Of a stretch of 64,000 bases of DNA, positions 44,179 through 53,821 are shown in pieces. The stretch is from Erythrobacter sp. (GTDB lineage Bacteria; Pseudomonadota; Alphaproteobacteria; Sphingomonadales; Sphingomonadaceae): assembly GCA_025698865.1 (NCBI GenBank), contig JAILWQ010000003.1:248001-312000 (forward strand), in the 5' to 3' direction. Position 1 is the stretch's first letter. Every line of letters starts with the position of its first letter. A model generated the notes under the pieces. It searched no databases and was not told the DNA's origin. It was given only the letters and a program-made list of their open reading frames with translations. The translations under genes were made by a program, and so were the position numbers.

Positions 44179-45402
44179 ATGGACCTTGAACGATCGCCGC
44201 TGGCACGCCCCTTCCCCGACCTTCCGCCCATCGCCGGCGCGACTCTGCGCGTGGCGCGGGCGCGATACAAGGAGTGGGATCGCTGCGACCTGACCCTTGC
44301 CGAGCTTGCCGAAGGCACGGCGGCGGCGGGCGTTTTTACGCGCAGCGCCTGTGCCTCGAGCGAGGTCGAGATAGGGCGAACGCAGGTGCCGGGCCGTGCC
44401 CGTGCGCTCGTCGTCAATGCGGGCAACTCCAACGCCTTCACCGGCCATCGCGGGCGCGAGGCGGTGGATGGGATCGTGGCGCAGGTGGCCGGTGCGCTTG
44501 GCTGTGTGGGCAAAGAGGTGTTCGTCTCTTCCACCGGCGTGATCGGCGTGCCGCTGCCGCTCGACAAGGCCCGCGCCGGGATTACCGCCGGGCTGGAGGC
44601 AGAGCCCTGCGGCTGGGAAGAGGCGGCCGACACGATCGGCACCACCGATACTTTCACCAAGGGAGCGGGCGCGTCGGCCATGATCGGCCAGACCCGGGTC
44701 GAACTCGCGGGCATCGTCAAGGGCAGCGGCATGATCGCGCCCGACATGGCGACCATGCTCGGCTACATCTTCACCGACGCGGCCGTGGAGCCTGCCTTCC
44801 TTCAGGAAATGCTGGCCAGGGCGAACGGCGAGAGTTTTTCCTGCATCACGGTCGACGGCGACACCTCGACCAGCGACACGGTGCTCACCTTCGCCACCGG
44901 AGCGGCCGGCCATGCGCTGCTGACCGGTTGGGACAGCCCGGGGGCCGACGCCTTTTATGCGGCGCTGCGTTCGGTGTGCCTCGACCTCGCCCAGCTGGTG
45001 GTTCGCGATGGTGAGGGTGCGCGCAAGTTCATCGAGATCGCGGTGACCGGCGCGCAGTCGGACGACAGCGCGCGGAAGGTCGCCATGTCGGTCGCAAACT
45101 CGCCGCTGGTGAAGACCGCCATCGCGGGGGAGGACGCCAATTGGGGCCGCGTCGTGATGGCCGTGGGCAAGGCGGGCGAGCCGGCCGACCGCGACCGTCT
45201 GTCGATCGGCTTCGGCGGAACCTGGGCGGCGCGGGAGGGCCAGCCGCTGGCCGATTACGACGAGGCGCCGGTCGCCGAACATCTTTGCGGGCAGGACATA
45301 AGGATCGACGTCGATCTCGGTCTCGGAGAGGGTCGCGCCGTGGTTTGGACCTGCGACCTGACGCATGGCTATATCGACATCAATGCGGATTACCGCTCGT
45401 GA
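44179..45402 (+). CDS. argJ: Glutamate N-acetyltransferase/amino-acid acetyltransferase ArgJ
   Basis: 407 residues. The autoproteolysis site is in KGSGMIAPDMATMLGYIFTDA, with Thr as the new N-terminal nucleophile after cleavage between Ala and Thr. NAGNSNAFTG and the C-terminal ANWGRVVMA, DINADYRS also match. It recycles acetyl from N-acetylornithine to glutamate in arginine synthesis. The stop overlaps the next gene as GTGA. Confidence 0.97.
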   Translation: MDLERSPLARPFPDLPPIAGATLRVARARYKEWDRCDLTLAELAEGTAAAGVFTRSACASSEVEIGRTQVPGRARALVVNAGNSNAFTGHRGREAVDGIVAQVAGALGCVGKEVFVSSTGVIGVPLPLDKARAGITAGLEAEPCGWEEAADTIGTTDTFTKGAGASAMIGQTRVELAGIVKGSGMIAPDMATMLGYIFTDAAVEPAFLQEMLARANGESFSCITVDGDTSTSDTVLTFATGAAGHALLTGWDSPGADAFYAALRSVCLDLAQLVVRDGEGARKFIEIAVTGAQSDDSARKVAMSVANSPLVKTAIAGEDANWGRVVMAVGKAGEPADRDRLSIGFGGTWAAREGQPLADYDEAPVAEHLCGQDIRIDVDLGLGEGRAVVWTCDLTHGYIDINADYRS

Positions 45403-46205
45403 GCGTGCTCGACCGCGAAATGCTCGCCTTGATGCGGCGCGCAAGCGAGGAAGCGATCCTCCCCCACTACCGCAATCTGTCAGAAGGCGAAGTGCGCGAG
45501 AAGGCGGCCGACGATGTCGTGACCGTGGCCGACCATGCTTCCGAGGCTCTGCTGGCGGAAGGGCTCGCCAAGCTCAATCCCGGCATCGCCATCGTCGGCG
45601 AGGAAGCGGCGGAGGCCGATCCGGGCGTGATGGACGCCCTTACCGGCCCATGCTGGATCGTCGACCCGCTCGACGGGACCAACAATTTCGCAGCCGGAAA
45701 GCCGCCCTTCGGCATTCTCGTCGCACTCGCCGAGCATGGCGAGGCCAAGTCGGGCTGGATCTACGATTGTCTGAGCGAACGCTTCTGCGCCGCGCATCTG
45801 GGCGAAGGTGCCTATATCGACGGCGAACGCATCAGTGCGCGTTCGACGGGAGAGGAGCCGCCGGTCGCGGCAATCTCGCTGCTGTTCATGGACCGGATGC
45901 AGCGGGAGCGCATGAAAGCCCACATCGCGCCGCATTACCGGATGGTCGACATTCCCCGCTGTGCCGCGGAGCAATATCCGCGTCTCGCGCTGGGCGAAAA
46001 CGATGTCTCCATCTTCGAGCGGACCCTGCCGTGGGATCACGCCGCGGGCGCGCTGTGGCTCAACGAAGCGGGCGGCCGCGTGGCACGTCCCAGCGGCCTG
46101 CCCTATCGAGTCGACGAATGGCGCGAACCGGGTCTGATCGGCGCATCCTCGCCGCGCTTGTGGGACGAGCTGGCCGAACGTCTGGCCGCGCTCGCCCCGG
46201 AATAA
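45399..46205 (+). CDS. Inositol monophosphatase family protein
   Basis: 268 residues. The metal-binding motifs are VGEEAAE, DPLDGTNNF and WDHAAGALWLNEAGG. The start is GTG 45399 (VSVLDREMLALMRRAS), overlapping argJ by 4 bp. Family members hydrolyse inositol-1-phosphate, histidinol phosphate (HisN) or 3'-phosphoadenylates (CysQ). The coupling to argJ could favour histidinol-phosphate phosphatase, but the sequence alone does not decide. Confidence 0.9.
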   Translation: MSVLDREMLALMRRASEEAILPHYRNLSEGEVREKAADDVVTVADHASEALLAEGLAKLNPGIAIVGEEAAEADPGVMDALTGPCWIVDPLDGTNNFAAGKPPFGILVALAEHGEAKSGWIYDCLSERFCAAHLGEGAYIDGERISARSTGEEPPVAAISLLFMDRMQRERMKAHIAPHYRMVDIPRCAAEQYPRLALGENDVSIFERTLPWDHAAGALWLNEAGGRVARPSGLPYRVDEWREPGLIGASSPRLWDELAERLAALAPE

Positions 46206-46214
46206 TAAAACCGA

Positions 46215-46535
46215 TCAGAGCTCGCCTTCGAGCCAGTTCTTCAGCTGTCCCTTGGGCACCGCGCCGCGCATGTTGGCGGCGGGCTGGCCGTCCTTGAACA
46301 GCACGAGATAGGGGATCGACTGGACGCCCATCTTCCCCGGCACGTCGGGGTTGGCCATGATGTCCATCTTGGCGATGGTGACCTGATCCTTCATCTCGTC
46401 GCTCAGTTCCTCGAGCGCGGGCGCGATCATCTTGCACGGGCCGCACCAGTCCGCCCAGAAATCCACCAGCACGGGCTTGTCCGAACCGAGAACGTCGGCT
46501 TCGAAACTGGAATCGGTGACTTCGACGGTGGCCAT
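46215..46535 (-). CDS. trxA: Thioredoxin
   Basis: 106 residues with the active site WCGPCK (Cys31, Cys34) and the cis-Pro in QSIPYLVLF. The ATG at 46535 has AGGAG 7 nt upstream. It reduces cytoplasmic disulphides. It follows addA by 50 bp on the same strand and may be read from the long operon as well as its own promoter. Confidence 0.97.
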   Translation of the reverse strand: MATVEVTDSSFEADVLGSDKPVLVDFWADWCGPCKMIAPALEELSDEMKDQVTIAKMDIMANPDVPGKMGVQSIPYLVLFKDGQPAANMRGAVPKGQLKNWLEGEL

Positions 46536-46585
46536 ATTCAATCTCCTGTAAGTCTTTCGAACCGTTATCTAGGCGGTCCCTTCGA

Positions 46586-49500
46586 TCACTCAACCGATGG
46601 CAGCGCAAAACTTTCCGCAGGCCCGTCCAGCGCGCTGCGATAGCTGGCAAGCATTTCCGGCGGCAGTTCGATCAGCTGCGGCGTCTGGGTGTAGAGCACG
46701 GCGGCGCGGATCTCCCGGCCCGGATAGATCGCAGCCAGCGCCGCGGCGTAGGCGGCGAGCTGGCGCCGCGTCGCCTCGGGCACGGCGTCGAGATCGCCCG
46801 GCGGACGGCGCGCTGTCTTGAAATCGACCACGGTGACGGCCTCGGGGGTAACCAGCAGCCGGTCGGCAATGCCCGACACCACCGCTCCGTCGACTATGGC
46901 GGCGAGCGGGGCTTCCGCCAGCGCATCCGGCCCGAACACCGCCGCGAAATCGGGATGGTCGAGCACGCCGAGCGCGCGTTCGAGCAGTTCGGCGCAATCC
47001 TGCTCGGCCATGTCGGCCGCCTGCCTCGCGAGCCAGGCGCGCGCCTTTTCCTCGCGCTCGGCCGGCGCAGTATCGGGCAGGCGTTCGAGCAGGGCGTGGA
47101 TGAGGACGCCGCGCCGCGCCGCCGATGCGGTCTGCTCGGGCGGGAGCGGCGGATCGCTGCCCTCCTCTCCACCGAGTCCGGACGGCGCAAGCGGGCGCGG
47201 TGGCCGGGGCTCCGGGCCGACCGGCTCCAGCGCCCAGCGCGGCAGTTCGATCCCGGCGGTCTCACCCGCATCGTCCGCTTCGGCCGGGACCGAACGCGCC
47301 GCTTCTCCCAGCTCCCAGCGCGCGCCCCAGATGTCGTCCGCCAGCCCCTCGCCCGCATCGAACAGCGTCCGCAACCGCGCATACCAGCTGTCCTCGTGCG
47401 GGCCGTTCCTCGCGTCGCGGGGCCCGAGCGAGCCGCCGATGAACAGCGCCTCCTCCGCGCGGGTCATCGCGACGTAAAGGAGCCGCCAGTGTTCCTCCAT
47501 GGCGGTGGCACGCGCCGTCTCGTCGAGCGCCAGCACGGGACCGGCCTTCTCGTCCTTCGCCAAGGATGGCAGCGGCACCTTCGTGGTCTCACTGCCGCCG
47601 AGGGCCTCGAATTCCATCTCCAGATCGGTCGAGGGATCGGGGCGGATCGCCGCATCGGCGAGGATCACGATCGGTGCCTGCAATCCCTTCGACCCGTGCA
47701 CGGTCATCACCCGCACCTGATCACCGCCCTCGCCCGCCTCGCGCTTCAGCTCGCCATCGCCCGCGTCGAACCAGCGGATGAAGCCTTGAAGGCTCGCCAC
47801 ATGGCTGCTGGCGTAGGCACTGGCGGCGTTGAGCAGTTCGTCGATCGGATCGTTCGCCTCGCGCCCCAGCCGGGCGATCAGCGCGCGCCGCCCGTCCATC
47901 GGGCCGACGAGGATCCAGTGCAGCAATTGCTGCGGGCTGTCGTAATCGGCGCGGCGCAGGATCTCGCGCAAGGTCGCGACGGTGTCGGCCACGAAAGGAT
48001 CCTCCCCGCCGCGCAGATGCTCCCACAGCCTGACGCCGGGCGGTCGGTAGCCATGTTCGAGCAGCTGTTCCTGGCTCCAGCCGACCAGCGGCGAGACGAG
48101 CAGGTTCGCCAAAGTCAGATCGTCGAGCGGCTGCGCGGCGAAGCGGATCGCCGCCATCAGATCCTTCACCGCCAGCGGATTGCCGAGCCGCAAGCGGTCG
48201 ACACCCGCCACCGGCACCCCGCGGCGATAGAGCCGCTGCACGGTCAGCGAGGCAAGATCGCGCCGCTTCTGCACCAGCACCATGACGTCGCCCGCCGTCG
48301 CCCGGCGGCTCTCTCCGCCCTTGACCAGCGTGAAGCCCGGCCCCTGCGGATCGAGCCAGCGCGCCACTTGCCGCGCGATATTGTCGGCGAGCTTGCGGTC
48401 GTGCTTGCCGAGCCAGCTCGCATCCTCCTCGCCCTCCTCCATGCCGCTGTCGGCGTGGACCGTGTTCCACAACGTCACCAGTCCCGGCGCATCGGAGCCG
48501 ACATGGGGCGGCGCCGCATCGCGCAGACCCAGCGCGCCGGAACCGATCGCCGCGATCGCGCGGTCGACGAATTCGAGGATCGTCGCATTGCTGCGATAGC
48601 TTCGCCCGAGATCGTATTCGCGCAACCGGCGGACGAAATCCTCGCGCCCGCCTTCCTCGGCGGCGAGCGCGGTCGCTTCCATCCGTTCCCCGAACCAGTC
48701 GCGCGCGTCGCGGAAATTGGTCGGGCTGGTGCCCTGAAAGCCGTAGATCGCCTGCTTGTAGTCGCCGACAGTGAAGATCGTGCGATTGGCCTGTTCGCGC
48801 GCGCCATAACCGGCGAAGAAATCGTCGGTCAGGGCCTTGATGATCTGCCACTGGGCGCGGTTCGTGTCCTGCGCCTCGTCGATCAGGATGTGGTCGAAAC
48901 TGCGGTCGAGCTTGAAGCGGATCCAGTCCGCCACCGCGCTGTCCGAGAGCAGGCGCGCGGCGCGCAGGATCAGGTCGTCGAAATCGACCAGTCCCTCGCG
49001 CGCCTTGGCCTCCTGCCATTTGAGGGCAAAGGCGCGGCCGGCCTCGAGCTGGGGCGCGAGGAATTGGGCGAGGTCCAGCAGCTTGCGCCGCGCCATCGCC
49101 GCTGCGACGGCTTCCGCCAGTGCCTCCTGATGCGCGGCGAATTGCGGATCGACCTTTTCCGCCCCGGCCATTTTCCGGGGGGTGCCGTCCTTCTTGAGGA
49201 AGGTGTCAAAGAATTCGCCGAGACCTTCGAGGCGACCGGCTTCATCGAGCGCGATCCAGCGTTCGGCAAAGTCCGCCGCCTTCTGTCCCGTCGCCGCTTT
49301 CCATTCCCGCGCGGCATCGCGGGAAGCGCGGAGGCAGGCGAGCGGAAATTCGGCATCGCCGCAGGCTTCGGCCACCCAGCCATCGTCCGCATCGGAGGGA
49401 ATGCCGAGCAGGCGCCGCACCGGCACGTCGAGTTCGTGTTGCCAGCCCGGCTGTTCCCACAGCTCCATGTGCGCAGCGCAGCGCATCAGCCAGCCCATCA

Positions 49501-50065
49501 CCGCATCCGGCCCCTTGCGGCGACTGAGTTCCGCAATCGCCTCGCGCACTTTGGGGCTTCCCTCCGCCAGCAGCGCGGAGAGGACGTCGCGGCTCAGCAG
49601 GTCGCGATCCCGGTCCTCCATCGCGCGCGATCCGGGCAGGATCTCCGCCTCGGCAGGAAAGGCCGAGAGGAGATACTGCGCGAAGGCGTGGATCGTGTCG
49701 ATCCGCAGCCCGCCGCCGGGACAATCGAGCACGCGGGCGAAGAGCGAGCGCGCCCGCGCCTGTGTTTCGGGATCGATCCGCGCGCCGAGATGATCGAGCT
49801 CGCGCGCCAGCTGCGCGCCGTCCATCCGCACCCATCGCGCCAGCACGGCGTTCACCCGGACAGCCATCTCCGCCGCGCCCGCCTTGGTGAAAGTGAGGCA
49901 CAATATCTGCGAGGGATCGGCGCCCGGTTCCAGCAACAGGCGCAGTACGCGGGCCGAGAGGACCTGCGTCTTGCCGGTGCCCGCGCTCGCCGAGAGCCAG
50001 ACGCTTTCCTGCGGGTCGACCGCGTCGCGCTGGGCGCCCTGAAGGGGAAAGACCCTGCCGCTCAC
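46586..50065 (-). CDS. addA: Double-strand break repair helicase-nuclease AddA
   Basis: 1159 residues, UvrD-like helicase with Walker A WLSASAGTGKTQVL, motif II HILIDEAQDTN, motif VI LLYVAMTRAEEALFIGG and a C-terminal RecB-type nuclease (VTVVDFKTARRP). With AddB it resects DNA ends for RecA. The GTG at 50065 overlaps the addB stop as GTGA. Confidence 0.97.
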   Translation of the reverse strand: MSGRVFPLQGAQRDAVDPQESVWLSASAGTGKTQVLSARVLRLLLEPGADPSQILCLTFTKAGAAEMAVRVNAVLARWVRMDGAQLARELDHLGARIDPETQARARSLFARVLDCPGGGLRIDTIHAFAQYLLSAFPAEAEILPGSRAMEDRDRDLLSRDVLSALLAEGSPKVREAIAELSRRKGPDAVMGWLMRCAAHMELWEQPGWQHELDVPVRRLLGIPSDADDGWVAEACGDAEFPLACLRASRDAAREWKAATGQKAADFAERWIALDEAGRLEGLGEFFDTFLKKDGTPRKMAGAEKVDPQFAAHQEALAEAVAAAMARRKLLDLAQFLAPQLEAGRAFALKWQEAKAREGLVDFDDLILRAARLLSDSAVADWIRFKLDRSFDHILIDEAQDTNRAQWQIIKALTDDFFAGYGAREQANRTIFTVGDYKQAIYGFQGTSPTNFRDARDWFGERMEATALAAEEGGREDFVRRLREYDLGRSYRSNATILEFVDRAIAAIGSGALGLRDAAPPHVGSDAPGLVTLWNTVHADSGMEEGEEDASWLGKHDRKLADNIARQVARWLDPQGPGFTLVKGGESRRATAGDVMVLVQKRRDLASLTVQRLYRRGVPVAGVDRLRLGNPLAVKDLMAAIRFAAQPLDDLTLANLLVSPLVGWSQEQLLEHGYRPPGVRLWEHLRGGEDPFVADTVATLREILRRADYDSPQQLLHWILVGPMDGRRALIARLGREANDPIDELLNAASAYASSHVASLQGFIRWFDAGDGELKREAGEGGDQVRVMTVHGSKGLQAPIVILADAAIRPDPSTDLEMEFEALGGSETTKVPLPSLAKDEKAGPVLALDETARATAMEEHWRLLYVAMTRAEEALFIGGSLGPRDARNGPHEDSWYARLRTLFDAGEGLADDIWGARWELGEAARSVPAEADDAGETAGIELPRWALEPVGPEPRPPRPLAPSGLGGEEGSDPPLPPEQTASAARRGVLIHALLERLPDTAPAEREEKARAWLARQAADMAEQDCAELLERALGVLDHPDFAAVFGPDALAEAPLAAIVDGAVVSGIADRLLVTPEAVTVVDFKTARRPPGDLDAVPEATRRQLAAYAAALAAIYPGREIRAAVLYTQTPQLIELPPEMLASYRSALDGPAESFALPSVE

Positions 50066-53000
50066 TGCCCGTTTTCCGCATCGAGATGGGGAAGCCATTC
50101 CTCGAGCCGCATCAGCTGGTCGTATGTGTCGTAGGCCGGGTAGTCCGGGTTCTCGCGCGCAGTGAACGGTGCGTCGCCGCGGATGTATTTTGCGATCGCC
50201 TCGCGCAGGAGTCGCGCAGTTTCGGGCAGAAAGTCGTTCAATTCGAGCCCGGTCTTCTTCTGCCCGACCTTGAGCGGTGTCTCGACGTAGCCGAAACCGT
50301 AGAGATTGTCCGGGGATTTGGCCTTGCCGAGCGACCAGTACTCGTAGCGTTCAGGCTCACCGTGCAAATCGTCGAACCCGTCGCGTTCGGCGATCAGGCC
50401 GAGAATGCCGAGCTGCAATGCAAAACCTTCCGCGACCATCGCGGCACTCGGCGGCGATCCGGTCTTGTAGTCGACGATCGCCAGCCCCCCGCCGGGCAAT
50501 CGGTCGATCCGGTCGGCCCGGCCGTGGACCCGCACGCCGTCGAAGCGCATCTCGCCCTTGGTCTCGACCGCGAGCACCGTACGGTCGTCATAGGAGGACA
50601 CGACCTCCTCAATCCATTCGAGCGCCTTTTCCAGTCGCGGCTGCCACAGGCCCCGGATCAACGGATCGGCGTGTTCGGTAGCGAGCACCTGCTCCATGAT
50701 CGGCCGGATGCGCGCGGTCGGATTGTTCTTCCGCGCCTCGTGCCAGAGCTGGAGCACTTTGTGCGCGACATTGCCCTGCCACAGCGCATCCGGTTCGGCA
50801 TCGAGCGCGTCGATATCGGATAGCTGCAGGATACGCTGGGCGTAAAACTGGTAGGGATCGCCCAGCAGCCGGTCGAGCGCGGTGGCCGATATGTCGAGAT
50901 CGCGCTGCTCGCCCGACGGCATGGGCTTCGGGCGTGGATAGGCAGGCGCCGGCTCGGCGCGGAACATGGCGCGCGCGAGGTCGACCGCCGCGCTCTCGCG
51001 ATGGCGATCGGACAAATCCTCCCGTCCGCGCGGATCGTGCAGCAGCGCCTGCACCCGCAGGATAAAGCGCGAAGGGATCGCCGGCCCGCTTTCGTCGCGC
51101 GCGGCCCTGCTAAGCACGACTTCCGGCGCGCCCAGCGCACCCGCCAGATCGTGCGCGGCCAGGCCGATGCGGAAATCCGCCCCCGGCACGCCGAGCGTGC
51201 GCAGGATCGCGGGCGCCAGCAGCGCGTCGACCGAACCGCGCGCGGGCCAGACGCCTTCGTTCAGTCCGCCGCAGATGACGAGATCGGCCCGGTTCATCCG
51301 CGCCTCGAGCAGACCGAGAATCTGCACCCGCGAATGGCCGCCATAAGGCGGGCGCACGGCGTGCTGCTCCATCGCGTCGGACAGCGCGGTGGCAAGGTGA
51401 CGCGGCGCCATCGCGAAACCCGCCTCGCGCGCGTGCTGGCGGAACTCCTCGACGAACCGCGCCAGCGCGCGGCCGTCCTCACGGGCCCAGATGCGGTCCG
51501 AGCACAGTTGCTCGCAGACCGCCGCGATCGTGTCGATCAGCTGGGCCAGCGCTTGCGGCGCTTCGGGATCGGCGGCGACGAGCGGCTCCAGAGCCCGCTC
51601 GGCAATGTCCCACCAGGCGGCGATCCGGTCGTGCCGCGCGGCCAGCTTCGCCGCGGCGGCGCGCAGCGGATCAAGCCCCGGCTGGAGCCGCGGCCCGCGC
51701 AGTTCGCGCTCGACCCGGCGCAATTGCCGCAGCCAGACGCCGCGCTCCATGCCGCCATCGACCAGCGGATGGCCAAACAGCGCCATCACCGGCACCGGCC
51801 GCGCCCCCTCGCTCATCACTTCCGCTGCTAGCAGGAAAGCCCGCCCCGCCGCGGTCTGCGACAGGGGACGCCCCGCCGAATCGTCGGCGATCACATTCCA
51901 CCGTGCGAGATGATGCACTACGCGCCGCCCCAGCGCGCGGTCGGGCGTCACCACTGCGACGCGCCGTTCCGGCTCCTCGAGCGCCTGACGCACCAGCAGC
52001 GCGATCGCCTGCGCTTCCTCTTCCGGATTGGCGCAGTGCATGATGCGTACGCCCGCCATCCTCCGCTTCTCCGCCGGGAGGTCGACCCAGGCCCGGCTCG
52101 CTTGCGGCGGCAGGAACACGCTGGAGACGGCATGGCTGCGCTCGGGCGGCGCGGCGGTCATGCCCTTGCGGTGCCAAGGCTGCACCTCCTCGCGCGCCAC
52201 GCCCATGCGGTTGAGCAGCAGCTTGAGGTGGTATTGCGGGTGAGTGACCGCATCGTCGCGGCCGAAAGGCGTGTCGGCGGGTGTCGGCCGGTTGCCCGCA
52301 CGGCCAAGCTCGTCCCACACTTCGCCCGCCATGCCGAGGTCGAAATCGGGCAGGATCACCGCGCCTTGCGGCAGGTCCGCCACGACGCGCAACAGGCGGG
52401 CGAGCGCCGGCGCGGCGCTGGTGACCCCGGCGGCGGCGATCGGCGTTTCGGGCGCCTGCGAACGCCAGCGCCGCGCCGCGTGGTCGAACAGGCGGTTGCG
52501 CCGGGCAGCGGCGTCGATCACGCCGTTCGCGTTCAGCCAGGCGAGCCATTTCGCCTGGACGACGGCGAACAGGCGCAGGGATTTCTGCCAGTGCGCCGAA
52601 AGATCGGGAAAGATGCCGACGACCTTCTCGTCGACCAGCTGCTCCGGGCCGATATCCTCGACCAGCAGGCGGTCCATCGTCGCGCCCGTTTCGCGTGCCA
52701 GCCGCAGCAGCGTAGCCCCCTCGGGCGCATCGTCCCCCATTTCCTCTGCGATGAGCCCGGCCAGCGCGAACAGGCGCCGCTGCGGGTCCACCGCCGGAGG
52801 GATGTCGCTTGCCCCCAGCGGATCGAGCAGGCTGCCCAGCGCCTCGTCGAGATCGAGATCGCCCACCACCGCCATGCGCGGCATCAGCAGGCCGTTCTCG
52901 CCGGTCGCGCCCGCGTGGCGGATGAAGGCCTCGCTCATCACCCGCTGCGCACGGCTGCTCGGAAGAAGCAGCGTCAGGCGGGCGAGACCGAGATCGGCAT

Positions 53001-53106
53001 CGCGGTATCGCGGCACAAGCCCGGCGACCAGCGCATCGGCGAAACCGCGATGCGCGGCGATCGAATAGACGTTCGGGTGTTGCGGTTCCGGCGCGCCGTC
53101 AGCCAC
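50062..53106 (-). CDS. addB: Double-strand break repair protein AddB
   Basis: 1014 residues with an inactive helicase-like N-terminal region and a C-terminal PD-(D/E)XK nuclease (GGLAIVDYKTGSPP, then VAEGFALQLGILG). It starts with GTG at 53106, overlapping the murU stop by 8 bp. Alphaproteobacterial AddB lacks a conserved Walker box, as here. Confidence 0.95.
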   Translation of the reverse strand: MADGAPEPQHPNVYSIAAHRGFADALVAGLVPRYRDADLGLARLTLLLPSSRAQRVMSEAFIRHAGATGENGLLMPRMAVVGDLDLDEALGSLLDPLGASDIPPAVDPQRRLFALAGLIAEEMGDDAPEGATLLRLARETGATMDRLLVEDIGPEQLVDEKVVGIFPDLSAHWQKSLRLFAVVQAKWLAWLNANGVIDAAARRNRLFDHAARRWRSQAPETPIAAAGVTSAAPALARLLRVVADLPQGAVILPDFDLGMAGEVWDELGRAGNRPTPADTPFGRDDAVTHPQYHLKLLLNRMGVAREEVQPWHRKGMTAAPPERSHAVSSVFLPPQASRAWVDLPAEKRRMAGVRIMHCANPEEEAQAIALLVRQALEEPERRVAVVTPDRALGRRVVHHLARWNVIADDSAGRPLSQTAAGRAFLLAAEVMSEGARPVPVMALFGHPLVDGGMERGVWLRQLRRVERELRGPRLQPGLDPLRAAAAKLAARHDRIAAWWDIAERALEPLVAADPEAPQALAQLIDTIAAVCEQLCSDRIWAREDGRALARFVEEFRQHAREAGFAMAPRHLATALSDAMEQHAVRPPYGGHSRVQILGLLEARMNRADLVICGGLNEGVWPARGSVDALLAPAILRTLGVPGADFRIGLAAHDLAGALGAPEVVLSRAARDESGPAIPSRFILRVQALLHDPRGREDLSDRHRESAAVDLARAMFRAEPAPAYPRPKPMPSGEQRDLDISATALDRLLGDPYQFYAQRILQLSDIDALDAEPDALWQGNVAHKVLQLWHEARKNNPTARIRPIMEQVLATEHADPLIRGLWQPRLEKALEWIEEVVSSYDDRTVLAVETKGEMRFDGVRVHGRADRIDRLPGGGLAIVDYKTGSPPSAAMVAEGFALQLGILGLIAERDGFDDLHGEPERYEYWSLGKAKSPDNLYGFGYVETPLKVGQKKTGLELNDFLPETARLLREAIAKYIRGDAPFTARENPDYPAYDTYDQLMRLEEWLPHLDAENGQ

Positions 53107-53821
53107 GCGAGAGCGCTTCCTCGGCCGTCTTCACATGCGCCGGGCGCCCGACCTCGATCCACAATCCGCTGAAGGCGAGGCCGTAAAGCCGCTCTTCCTC
53201 GATCGCGCGATCCCACAGGATGTTGGTCGAGAACTTGCCCTCCGGCGCATCCCGCAGCAGCCGGTGCGAGACGAGCTGGATGCCGGTGTAGATGAAGGGC
53301 GCGATCCGGCCGGGCAGCTTGCGGCTCATTCGCCCGCGCGGCCCCATGTAGAAATCGCCCTTGCCGTCGAAATTCAGCGTCTGGTCGTGCGGCACCATCA
53401 GCAGCAGCGCGTCCATCCGCTCCGCATCCCAATGCGTCGAGAGGTCGAGGAAGGCGTTGCGCGGTCCGTCGAGCCAGATGCTGTCGGCATTCGAGCAGAA
53501 GAACGGATCGGGCAGCAGCCCGGCATCGCGCGCCTTGACCATGCCGCCGCCGGTCTCGAGCAGCTCCGCGCGCTCGTCGGAGAGAGTCACTTCCGGGCGC
53601 GCCCGCATCTTCACATGCGCTTCTAGCGAATCGGCGAGGTAATGGACGTTGACCACCGCCCGCGCGATTCCGGCGCTTTCGATCCGGTCGAGCGCGTGGT
53701 CGATCAGCGGTTTGCCCTTCACTCGCACCAGCGGCTTGGGCTGCGTGGCGGTCAGCGGGCGCATCCGCTTGCCGAGGCCCGCCGCCATCAGCATCGCCGT
53801 GTCGCTGGCAAGGCCGGTCAC
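53099..53821 (-). CDS. murU: N-acetylmuramate-1-phosphate uridylyltransferase (MurU-like)
   Basis: A 240-residue nucleotidyltransferase: AMLMAAGLGKRMRPLTATQPKPLVRVKGKPLIDHAL at the start, then NVHYLADSLEAH and FCSNADSIWLDG. It makes UDP-MurNAc from MurNAc-1-phosphate in peptidoglycan recycling, a role supported by the coupled AmgK gene. The GTG at 53821 overlaps the amgK stop as GTGA. Confidence 0.88.
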   Translation of the reverse strand: MTGLASDTAMLMAAGLGKRMRPLTATQPKPLVRVKGKPLIDHALDRIESAGIARAVVNVHYLADSLEAHVKMRARPEVTLSDERAELLETGGGMVKARDAGLLPDPFFCSNADSIWLDGPRNAFLDLSTHWDAERMDALLLMVPHDQTLNFDGKGDFYMGPRGRMSRKLPGRIAPFIYTGIQLVSHRLLRDAPEGKFSTNILWDRAIEEERLYGLAFSGLWIEVGRPAHVKTAEEALSRG